From the NCBI GenBank assembly GCA_964408785.1, contig CAYPAS010000012.1:1-16476 (forward strand): a DNA stretch of 16,476 nt, in the 5' to 3' direction. The stretch comes from UBA12465 sp964408785. GTDB lineage: Bacteria; Patescibacteriota; Patescibacteriia; Patescibacteriales; UBA12465. The position numbers and the translations under genes were made by a program. Each line of letters begins with the position of its first letter. Positions within the stretch are counted from its first letter, which is position 1. Positions 7,357-12,873 of the stretch are shown piece after piece. The notes under the pieces were generated by a model. That model was not told where the DNA came from, did no database searches, and worked only from the letters and a program-made list of their open reading frames with translations.

Positions 7357-7374
7357 TCAGCCTTTCTTTTTTTT
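7342..7374. terminator. Bidirectional terminator overlapping the convergent stop codons
   Basis: AAAGGCT (7347-7353) pairs with AGCCTTT (7359-7365) around loop TAATC. An A run precedes (7342-7349) and a T run follows (7367-7374). The hairpin lies within the coding ends of both genes: the DHH stop is in the loop and the trmD stop straddles stem and loop. The lysine-rich C termini of both proteins are partly dictated by it. Confidence 0.75.
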
Positions 7375-8033
7375 GCCTCTTCTTTTAGGCGCCACTCTTT
7401 TATTTTTTTCGGATCGCCAGATAATAGTATTTTTGGTACGCGATAGGTTTTTTTATCAGCGCTGAAAATTTCTGGTCGAGTGTATTGAGGATATTCTAGC
7501 CAGCCGGGTTGGGAGTGGGATTCTTCTTCTAGACTAGAATTATTTCCCAGCACTCCAGGAAGTAGGCGGGAAACAGAGTCGATAACTATTAGAGCGGGTA
7601 ATTCACCGCCAGTTAAAACATAGTCGCCAACAGATATCTCTTCGTCGATAAATTTTTTTATCCTAGCATCGACGCCTTCATAGCGGCCGCAGATAAAGAT
7701 GACTTCTTCTAACTTGGAATATTTTTTTGCCAGTTGCTGGTCCCATTTTTTTCCAGCTGCTGATAGCAGGACTATCTTTCTTTTTTTCTTGTCGCCACGG
7801 AATTTCGCTTTGATCGCTTTTAAAGCTAGATAAAGCGGTTCGATTTTCATCAACATGCCGGCGCCGCCGCCATAAGGAGTATCGTCAACGCTGCGGTGTT
7901 TATCCTTGGTCCAATCGCGCAGATTATGGATTTTGATATTGATGAGTTTTTTTTCCTGCGCCCTTTTTAGTATTCCTTCGTTGAGATAAGAAGAGAATAT
8001 TTCTGGAAAAATAGTGATTAATTGGAATTTCAT
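7353..8033 (-). CDS. trmD: tRNA (guanine37-N1)-methyltransferase
   Basis: TrmD methylates G37 next to the anticodon of several tRNAs and prevents frameshifting. The 226-residue product opens with the family N terminus (FQLITIFPEIF, 3-13) and has DDTPYGGGAGM at 50-60. The trefoil-knot SAM site follows: ICGRYEGVDARI at 114-125 and EEISVGDYVLTGGELPA at 131-147. LEYPQYTRP (179-187) and VPKILLSGDPKKIKEWR (199-215) are also present. Length is close to usual (about 230-250). It lies downstream of rpsP and khpA on the same strand, as in many bacteria, but rimM is absent, a terminator separates it from khpA, and an extended -10 promoter abuts its start codon, predicting a leaderless mRNA. A pool of four tRNA genes is nearby. 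Confidence 0.97.
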   Translation of the reverse strand: MKFQLITIFPEIFSSYLNEGILKRAQEKKLINIKIHNLRDWTKDKHRSVDDTPYGGGAGMLMKIEPLYLALKAIKAKFRGDKKKRKIVLLSAAGKKWDQQLAKKYSKLEEVIFICGRYEGVDARIKKFIDEEISVGDYVLTGGELPALIVIDSVSRLLPGVLGNNSSLEEESHSQPGWLEYPQYTRPEIFSADKKTYRVPKILLSGDPKKIKEWRLKEEAKKRKAD

Positions 8034-8041
8034 ATAATAAG

Positions 8042-8050
8042 ATTATAGCA
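8042..8050 (-). promoter_or_regulatory. Extended -10 promoter of trmD, predicted leaderless start
   Basis: Minus strand TGC (8050-8048) plus TATAAT (8047-8042) is a perfect extended -10. The hexamer ends 8 bases before the A of the ATG (8033), so transcription should start at about 8035-8033, leaving no room for a ribosome-binding site. The -35 position is occupied by the T run of the upstream terminator and is poor, which extended -10 promoters tolerate. Confidence 0.6.
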
Positions 8051-8064
8051 GGATTATCCTTAAG

Positions 8065-8086
8065 AAAAAACCGCTGTTAGCGGTTT
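8065..8086 (-). terminator. Intrinsic terminator after khpA
   Basis: On the minus strand AAACCGCT (8086-8079) pairs with AGCGGTTT (8075-8068) around a 3-base loop, followed by a continuing T run to 8065. It lies between the khpA stop and the trmD promoter and should separate the two transcription units. Confidence 0.85.
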
Positions 8087-8108
8087 CTTCTTTGTTTATT
8101 TGTTTCTC

Positions 8109-8429
8109 TTAGATTTTTAAATCGTCGAGGGCCGAGGTATCAATGTCATCATTGAAATCTTGGCGAGCTTCGCTGCGGTGGCTGCCGCCTTCCGGGTCAT
8201 AAATCTTTAAATTGACGCGGGAATTATTTTTAGCACCGATGATCTTGAGCAAAGTGCGAATCGACTGAGCGGTCTGGCCCTTGCGGCCGATGACATAACC
8301 CATATCAGCCGGGTTTGTCTTAAGGGTCAAAAGGACGCCTCTTTCATCGATGGTCCGATCAACGACGACGTCGTTAGGATTGGCGACGATGGCTTTGACC
8401 ACCATTTCCAGGAACTGTTTGTCTTCCAT
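8109..8429 (-). CDS. khpA: KH-domain RNA-binding protein KhpA
   Basis: KhpA is a small KH-domain protein that, often with KhpB (Jag), binds RNA and affects translation and cell envelope functions in Gram-positive bacteria. The 106-residue product has the KH signature GYVIGRKGQTAQSIRTLL (44-61) with the GXXG loop at 48-51. The family is usually about 75-80 residues; here an acidic C-terminal extension of about 25 residues is added. It lies between rpsP and trmD, its common location in Firmicutes and CPR bacteria. It has its own near-consensus promoter at the rpsP stop and a structured 78-base leader that may hide a GGAG sequence before the start codon. A terminator follows. Confidence 0.92.
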   Translation of the reverse strand: MEDKQFLEMVVKAIVANPNDVVVDRTIDERGVLLTLKTNPADMGYVIGRKGQTAQSIRTLLKIIGAKNNSRVNLKIYDPEGGSHRSEARQDFNDDIDTSALDDLKI

Positions 8430-8444
8430 AGTTTTCTTTTGTCT

Positions 8445-8503
8445 CCGCTGCTTAGCAAAGCTAATAAGCGGGGAATTTATTAAATTGCTGTCAAATCAAC
8501 AGC
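8445..8503 (-). promoter_or_regulatory. Structured leader of khpA with partly hidden GGAG
   Basis: Two hairpins lie between the predicted start (about 8507) and the ATG at 8429. The first pairs GCTGT/ACAGC (8487-8491 with 8499-8503). The second is two-tiered: CCGCT/AGCGG (8445-8449 with 8467-8471) outside TTAGC/GCTAA (8452-8456 with 8460-8464) with a 3-base loop. The GG of a GGAG motif (8446-8443 on the minus strand), 13 bases before the ATG, is in the base of the second stem. Translational control is an inference. Confidence 0.5.
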
Positions 8504-8513
8504 TTCTTAAATT

Positions 8514-8542
8514 ATTATATCTGATAGCTAAGTGACGGTCAA
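8514..8542 (-). promoter_or_regulatory. Promoter for khpA, abutting the rpsP stop codon
   Basis: Minus strand: TTGACC (8542-8537), a 17-base spacer and a consensus TATAAT (8519-8514). The -35 begins at the base after the rpsP stop codon. Predicted start is about 8507. Confidence 0.75.
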
Positions 8543-8974
8543 TTAAGCGGCAGTTTCCGTTTCTTCAACTGTTTCGTTGCTAATTTCGGCAGTATTTTCC
8601 GCGGCTTCAACTTCGCTGCTTTTATTTTCCGCCTCCTTTTCCGCACTTTCGCGGGCGGCCTTCTTATCTTCCTTGGCTTTTATCTGACCAAGACGTTTTT
8701 CACTGGTTTTGCCAGCTTTAGAAGCGACAGCTTTAGTGCCTTCAATTATTCCTTTGTTAATCAAAAGATTGTTAACCGTGGCGGTCATTTGAGCGCCTTT
8801 GGAAAGCCAATAATTGATTCTTTCTCCCTTAGCAGATAATTCTTTGCTGTGAGGATTGTAAGAACCGAGGATTTCTAAAGCATCTCCGTATGGATCGCGG
8901 CTTTTTTCCGAGATTATCAAGCGGAACATCTTCTTGTTTTTCTTGCCGGTTTGGGCTAATTTGATTGCTAACAT
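8543..8974 (-). CDS. rpsP: 30S ribosomal protein S16 with long C-terminal extension
   Basis: The first 80 or so residues match S16: MLAIKLAQTGKKNKKMFRLII, then a SRDPYGDALEILGSYNP segment (25-41) that is the family hallmark. S16 is normally 80-90 residues. This product has 143, the last 55-60 being a low-complexity tail rich in Lys, Ala and then Glu, with no recognisable domain. Such tails occur on other ribosomal proteins in this window (S15). The gene has a strong promoter of its own. It lies downstream of pnp with only 66 bases between, so read-through from pnp is also possible. The next gene, khpA, has a separate promoter. Confidence 0.96.
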   Translation of the reverse strand: MLAIKLAQTGKKNKKMFRLIISEKSRDPYGDALEILGSYNPHSKELSAKGERINYWLSKGAQMTATVNNLLINKGIIEGTKAVASKAGKTSEKRLGQIKAKEDKKAARESAEKEAENKSSEVEAAENTAEISNETVEETETAA

Positions 8975-9003
8975 AATTTTCTTTATCTTATTAGATTGCC
9001 AAA

Positions 9004-9032
9004 ATATTATCTTAAATTAAAGCAATTGTCAA
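9004..9032 (-). promoter_or_regulatory. Promoter for rpsP
   Basis: Minus strand: consensus TTGACA (9032-9027), a 17-base spacer, TAATAT (9009-9004). Predicted start is about 8997, giving a 23-base leader. The -35 is 8 bases after the pnp stop codon, and no terminator separates pnp from it. Confidence 0.8.
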
Positions 9033-9040
9033 TATTTTAA

Positions 9041-11332
9041 TTAAGCGGGATTTTGTGGCGACGGGAAATCATTGTTTCGGCGCGGACCACTAGGATTGCC
9101 GTAAGGTCGGCGGTCGCGATTAGCAAAGGCTGGTCGGCGGCCACTGTTTTGAGCGCCTCCTTGTGATTTACCTTTTTCGTCTTTCCAGAGAGGGGCATTT
9201 TTTTCCAAACCCTTCATGCTTAGATTGACGCGACCTTGGTCGTCTATTTCTTTTATCCTAACAGTTACTTCATCGCCGATTTTCAAGAAATCAGAAGGCT
9301 TGTCGATGCGGTAAGGAGCTAGTTCGCTGACATGGACCATGCCGTCTTGATTGGCGTTCAAAGAAATGAAAGCGCCGAAGTCTAGCATCCTGACGACTTT
9401 ACCAGTGATTATTTCACCGACTTCAAAGACGTGGATGATTTCTTTTACTTGCTTGACCGCTTCGTTAACCATTTCAACATCGGTGCCGCAAATCATTACT
9501 AAGCCATCATCTTCGATATCGATACTGACGCCAGTTTCATCGATAATCCGGTTTATGACTTTACCGCCCGGCCCAATGATAGCGCCGATTTTTTCCGGAT
9601 CAACATTGAAGCTGATGATGCGCGGCGCGTATTTGGATAATTCTTCTCGTGGGGCCGCGATAGCCGTGCTCAAGACTCCTAATATCTGATCGAGAGCTTT
9701 TCGTCCCTGGGTTAAAGTCTTTTTAACTATTTCTTCACTAAGTCCGATAGTTTTGGTGTCTAACTGGATGGCAGTTAAGCCATTTTTGGTGCCAGTAATT
9801 TTGAAATCCATACCGCCTTCGCCGTCTTCTAAATCCTGGATATCGGTTAAGACTTCAAAGCGGCTCATATCGTGGTTAGAAGCTAAGCCCATGGCGATAC
9901 CGGCTACTGGATTTTTTATCGGGACGCCAGCGTCCATTAAGGCGAGGGTCGAAGCGCAGGTTGAAGCCATTGAAGATGATCCATTTGAACCCAGGGTTTC
10001 GCTGACAACCCGGACGGTATAAGGGAAATCTTCTTTGTTTGGGATCATCGGCATCAAGGCTTTTTCCGCCAAAGCGCCGTGGCCGATTTCTCGGCGGCCA
10101 GTACCTCTTAGGGGCGAGGCTTCACCGACGGAATAAGGCGGGAAATTATAATGATGCATGTAGCGTTTTTTGCTCTGTCCTTCTAAACCCTCAAGAGACT
10201 GTTCCATTCCCGGAGCGCCCAAGGTAACGATAGACATTACCTGGGTTTCGCCGCGAGAGAAAAGGGAAGTGCCGTGGTCGCGAGGCAATATAGCTACCTC
10301 AGCGTTCAATTCTCTGATTTCATCTAGAGCCCGTCCATCAACGCGTCGGTGATCATTTAAGATGGCGTCGGTGACAGCCGCTTCAATCATGTCCTCCGCT
10401 AATTTTTTGCTGACGAATTTTCTTTGGCCGGCGTCTAATCCTTGGGTTGCTAAGTATTCATCCAGTTGTTCTTTAATGGCCGCGACTGCCGCCTTTCTTT
10501 CACCTTTGCTGTAATAATTTTTGTCGAAAAGAATGCGCTTGATATTGTTAGCCAGCCAAGGACGGCCGATTTCTAACAAAGCCTCCTTGTTTTCTCTAGC
10601 CTGTTTTTCTTCGGCGGTTTCGATTTTAGCCTGAGCATCACTTTCTTTTTTAGGAGCGACGTTGGCTTTTAATTCGTTTATCAATTCAATAGCACCGGCT
10701 AATTTTTCTTGGCCAGCCATAATTGCCTTGAACATTAAGTCTTCCGGTATTTCATTAGCGCCAGCCTCAATCATTAAAGTCCTTTCTTTGGTGCCAGCGA
10801 CAATCAAGTCTAGCGAACTCTTCGCCTGTTCTTCATAAGTAGGATTAAAGATGAAATTATCCTCAATCAAAGCAACACGGACGCCGCTGAGAGGGCCGTT
10901 CCATTTTAATCCGGATATCGACAAAGCGGCCGAAGCGGCTACTAAAGCGACGATATCGTGGTCATTTTCCTGGTCGACAGCCAAAACCGTGATTATCACT
11001 TGAACATCGCGGTTATCACCTTTTTCAAATAAAGGGCGGATAGAGCGGTCGATCATTCTGCCGGTCAGAACCGATTGGTCAGAAGGGCGGCCTTCACGTT
11101 TAATCCAACGCGAACCTTTGATAATACCGGCGGCGTAAAGCTTTTCTTCGAATTCTACCATCAAAGGGAAGAAGTCGATGCCTTCGCGTTCGGTTTTTGA
11201 CTGGACAACGGTCGCCTGGACGACAGTTTCGCCGTATTGGACCCAAACGGCGGCATCCGCCTGTTTGGCAACCTTACCAGTCTTAATGGTCAGGGGACGG
11301 CCAAGCCAATCCCGGGTAAATATTTTTTCCAT
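9041..11332 (-). CDS. pnp: Polyribonucleotide nucleotidyltransferase (PNPase)
   Basis: PNPase is the trimeric phosphorolytic 3'-5' exoribonuclease of mRNA decay. I place the start at 11332 (MEKIFTRDWLG). The frame is open to 11386, but the extra 18 residues read through the leader hairpin and do not resemble the family. The 763-residue product has a first RNase PH domain (about 10-145), a helical linker (about 240-325) and a second RNase PH domain (about 325-555). The second RNase PH domain holds FSRGETQ at 358-364, the SETLGSNGSSSMAS segment at 444-457, and D503 and D509, which match the metal-binding aspartates. A KH domain follows with IIGPGG (585-590), then an S1 domain (about 636-708) and a disordered Gly/Arg/Asn-rich tail. 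It is about 50 residues longer than the E. coli enzyme, mainly in the linker and tail. Confidence 0.97.
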   Translation of the reverse strand: MEKIFTRDWLGRPLTIKTGKVAKQADAAVWVQYGETVVQATVVQSKTEREGIDFFPLMVEFEEKLYAAGIIKGSRWIKREGRPSDQSVLTGRMIDRSIRPLFEKGDNRDVQVIITVLAVDQENDHDIVALVAASAALSISGLKWNGPLSGVRVALIEDNFIFNPTYEEQAKSSLDLIVAGTKERTLMIEAGANEIPEDLMFKAIMAGQEKLAGAIELINELKANVAPKKESDAQAKIETAEEKQARENKEALLEIGRPWLANNIKRILFDKNYYSKGERKAAVAAIKEQLDEYLATQGLDAGQRKFVSKKLAEDMIEAAVTDAILNDHRRVDGRALDEIRELNAEVAILPRDHGTSLFSRGETQVMSIVTLGAPGMEQSLEGLEGQSKKRYMHHYNFPPYSVGEASPLRGTGRREIGHGALAEKALMPMIPNKEDFPYTVRVVSETLGSNGSSSMASTCASTLALMDAGVPIKNPVAGIAMGLASNHDMSRFEVLTDIQDLEDGEGGMDFKITGTKNGLTAIQLDTKTIGLSEEIVKKTLTQGRKALDQILGVLSTAIAAPREELSKYAPRIISFNVDPEKIGAIIGPGGKVINRIIDETGVSIDIEDDGLVMICGTDVEMVNEAVKQVKEIIHVFEVGEIITGKVVRMLDFGAFISLNANQDGMVHVSELAPYRIDKPSDFLKIGDEVTVRIKEIDDQGRVNLSMKGLEKNAPLWKDEKGKSQGGAQNSGRRPAFANRDRRPYGNPSGPRRNNDFPSPQNPA

Positions 11333-11347
11333 AATATTTTTTCGGTT

Positions 11348-11411
11348 TTGGCCGTTAAATTGCAGGACTGTATGAAGATACAGCACTATCTATCTAACGG
11401 CCAACGCCGTT
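11348..11411 (-). promoter_or_regulatory. pnp leader with two mutually exclusive stem-loops
   Basis: The 85-base gap between the NYN gene and pnp holds a perfect 10-base inverted repeat, TTGGCCGTTA (11348-11357) and TAACGGCCAA (11395-11404). It encloses a perfect 6-base hairpin, CTGTAT/ATACAG (11368-11373, 11378-11383). An alternative hairpin, AACGGC/GCCGTT (11396-11401, 11406-11411), reuses one arm of the long stem, so both cannot form at once. The long stem ends 15 bases before the pnp ATG. E. coli pnp is autoregulated through a leader stem-loop cut by RNase III; similarity of purpose is inference. No promoter is visible here. Confidence 0.6.
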
Positions 11412-11417
11412 AATTAA

Positions 11418-11945
11418 TTATTTTTTTGTCGATCCTTGCCGGCGGTTATTCTGTATCAGGAATTTTTGATTAGCGCCTAAGTCGAGAAAATCATCCGCTT
11501 CTTCAATCAATTTAGAAGAGCAAGTTTTTCTGAAGGCCATTATTTCCACTAAACAGCCTTTATTGTTTTGCAAATAGGAAACGAGAGGTAAATAATCTCC
11601 GTCTCCTGAAACAATAACAATAACATCTAATTTGTCGGCTAAGCGAACAGCATCAATGGCGATGCCGACATCCCAGTCGCCTTTTTTAGCGCCGCCGAAA
11701 AAGACTTGCAAGTCTTTCATCTTAACCTCGAATCCTTGCTGGATTAGGGCCTCGATGAACGGCTGCTCTTCTTGATTTTCCGTCCGGATAGCATAAGCAG
11801 TGGCACGGATAAGTTTCCGACCGGCCACTGCTTTGCTTAATATCTCTTTAAAATTGACTCGACGATTATATAGATTCTTAGCCGAATGGTACATGTTCGA
11901 GGCATCAACCAAGATGCCCACCCGTTGTTCCTTGTGTTTCATCAT
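11418..11945 (-). CDS. NYN-domain (LabA/DUF88-like) protein, predicted PIN-like ribonuclease
   Basis: The 175-residue product matches the NYN family of PIN-like nucleases by its spaced acidic residues: DASN at 14-17 after a hydrophobic strand, WDV with D92 in GDWDVGIAIDA, and SGDGDY at 113-118. These would form the metal site. The fold covers about residues 8-160 and a short basic tail follows. Family members act on RNA or are uncharacterised, and the RNA target here is unknown. The start (Met-Met; 11945 or 11942) is 2 bases after the rpsO stop, so translation is probably coupled, and pnp follows 85 bases later. This places a predicted RNase between rpsO and pnp, which are adjacent in most bacteria, and suggests a role in RNA processing or ribosome quality control. 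Confidence 0.85.
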   Translation of the reverse strand: MMKHKEQRVGILVDASNMYHSAKNLYNRRVNFKEILSKAVAGRKLIRATAYAIRTENQEEQPFIEALIQQGFEVKMKDLQVFFGGAKKGDWDVGIAIDAVRLADKLDVIVIVSGDGDYLPLVSYLQNNKGCLVEIMAFRKTCSSKLIEEADDFLDLGANQKFLIQNNRRQGSTKK

Positions 11946-11947
11946 AA

Positions 11948-12349
11948 TTATTTATCGTCCTCGTCCTCTTCGTTGTTTTCGTTTTCCTCTTCTTTATTTT
12001 CTAAAGATTCTTCGTCGCTATCAGTAGCGATGTATTTCTTTTCTTTCTTTTTTTCCTCTTCCTCTTCTTCTTGTAAGCGAGCGGCAATCTTGAGTTTCAG
12101 TTTTTCTGATAATTCTTTGAATTGTTCAGCGCTTTCTTTCTGTAAGTATTTGAGGAGCTTCCTTCTTTCGCTAACCTTCTTGAGAAGGCCGCGGCGAGAA
12201 GAGAAGTCGTGTTTGTGCATCTTTAGATGTTCGGTAAGTTCCTTGATTTCTTCAGTCAAGATAGCTATCTGGACCTGAGGAGAACCGGTATCAGTCGCGT
12301 GGACGCGGAATTTTTTTATTAATTTTTCTTTGATTTTTTTGTCTAGCAT
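11948..12349 (-). CDS. rpsO: 30S ribosomal protein S15 with acidic C-terminal extension
   Basis: S15 binds 16S rRNA early in 30S assembly. Residues 1-88 carry the family pattern, with HATDTGSPQVQIAILTEEI (17-35) and the HLKMHKHDFSSRRGLLKKVSERRKLL helix-loop region at about 41-66. The normal length is 88-90; this product has 133. The extra 45 residues are nearly all Glu, Lys, Asp and Asn and end EDEDDK, with no domain I recognise. It is followed by a NYN nuclease gene after 2 bases and then pnp, and preceded by rpsT with a 71-base gap holding a candidate regulatory structure. No clear separate promoter was found, so co-transcription with rpsT is likely. Confidence 0.96.
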   Translation of the reverse strand: MLDKKIKEKLIKKFRVHATDTGSPQVQIAILTEEIKELTEHLKMHKHDFSSRRGLLKKVSERRKLLKYLQKESAEQFKELSEKLKLKIAARLQEEEEEEKKKEKKYIATDSDEESLENKEEENENNEEDEDDK

Positions 12350-12362
12350 AATTTTTGATTCG

Positions 12363-12405
12363 CTCTATCCGAGAAGCGGACTGCTAACCCGCATCCAAGA
12401 AAGAG
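12363..12405 (-). promoter_or_regulatory. Candidate rpsO leader structure with duplicated internal-loop sequence
   Basis: Plus-strand CTCT (12363-12366) pairs with AGAG (12402-12405), and GCGG (12376-12379) pairs with CCGC (12389-12392). The 9-base segments between the two stems are near copies of each other (ATCCGAGAA and ATCCAAGAA), giving a symmetrical internal loop. It ends 13 bases before the rpsO start. S15 represses its own mRNA through leader structures in several bacteria, so this is a candidate site. The short stems keep confidence low. Confidence 0.35.
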
Positions 12406-12420
12406 TAGGATTATTATTTA

Positions 12421-12681
12421 TTATTTAACGGTATTAACCTTCTTCATCAAGCGTGATTTCTTGCGAGAAGCGGTGTTTTTCTTGATAACGCCTTTTTTTG
12501 CGGCTTTATCTATTGCTTTTATGGTTTTAGCAATGTCATTTTTTACTTTGGAATCGTTATCCTTGACCTGTTTTAGGCTAGTTTTAACCAATTTTTTTAG
12601 GTTGTCGGAAACTTTCTTGTTAGCCGCATTCCTTTTGGCGGCCTTTCTTAGCTCTTTTTCAGCTGATTTCTTATTAGGCAT
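12421..12681 (-). CDS. rpsT: 30S ribosomal protein S20
   Basis: The 86-residue, strongly basic, all-helical product matches S20: MPNKKSAEKELRKAAKRNAANKK at the start, TSLKQV mid-chain, and a C-terminal segment with KAAKKGVIKKNTASRKKSRLMKKV, which is the family signature. S20 binds the 16S rRNA 5' domain. Length is usual. It is the first gene of the minus-strand block rpsT-rpsO-NYN-pnp and has a near-consensus promoter with a 33-base leader. No Shine-Dalgarno precedes the ATG. It is divergent from the SGNH hydrolase gene. Confidence 0.96.
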   Translation of the reverse strand: MPNKKSAEKELRKAAKRNAANKKVSDNLKKLVKTSLKQVKDNDSKVKNDIAKTIKAIDKAAKKGVIKKNTASRKKSRLMKKVNTVK

Positions 12682-12720
12682 ACAAGATTTGCTTTTTTTA
12701 GTAAATTAAAATCAAATAGG

Positions 12721-12749
12721 ATTATAACATAATCGTAAATAAAAATCAA
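12721..12749 (-). promoter_or_regulatory. Promoter for rpsT and probably rpsO-NYN-pnp
   Basis: Minus strand: TTGATT (12749-12744), a 17-base spacer ending in TGT, then consensus TATAAT (12726-12721), an extended -10. Predicted start is about 12714. No terminator is seen between rpsT and pnp, so it may drive the whole block. Confidence 0.78.
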
Positions 12750-12854
12750 GGTTATTGTTTGTAATATTTTTGTCTTTTTTTAGCCATATTTTTGTTTAAG
12801 TTTAGCCTTTTCTCTTTTATCCGTTTAAAGATATTCAAAAAACGTTTTTTTCTG

Positions 12855-12860
12855 TATAAT
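12855..12860 (+). promoter_or_regulatory. -10 element for the SGNH-acyltransferase pair
   Basis: A consensus TATAAT lies 13 bases before the first ATG (12874). The predicted start, about 12867, gives a 7-base leader (13 if translation begins at 12880). The -35 position is weak. Confidence 0.5.
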
Positions 12861-12873
12861 TGCTTTGTAAACT

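Noticed and set aside
11333..11386. Longer N terminus for PNPase starting at 11386
   Set aside because: The extra 18 residues are read through the leader hairpin and do not match the family, whereas the ATG at 11332 gives a standard PNPase start.
11886..12278. Plus-strand frame of 130 residues rich in Ser and Phe
   Set aside because: It is the antisense shadow of the acidic, lysine-rich S15 tail (GAA and AAA codons read backwards).
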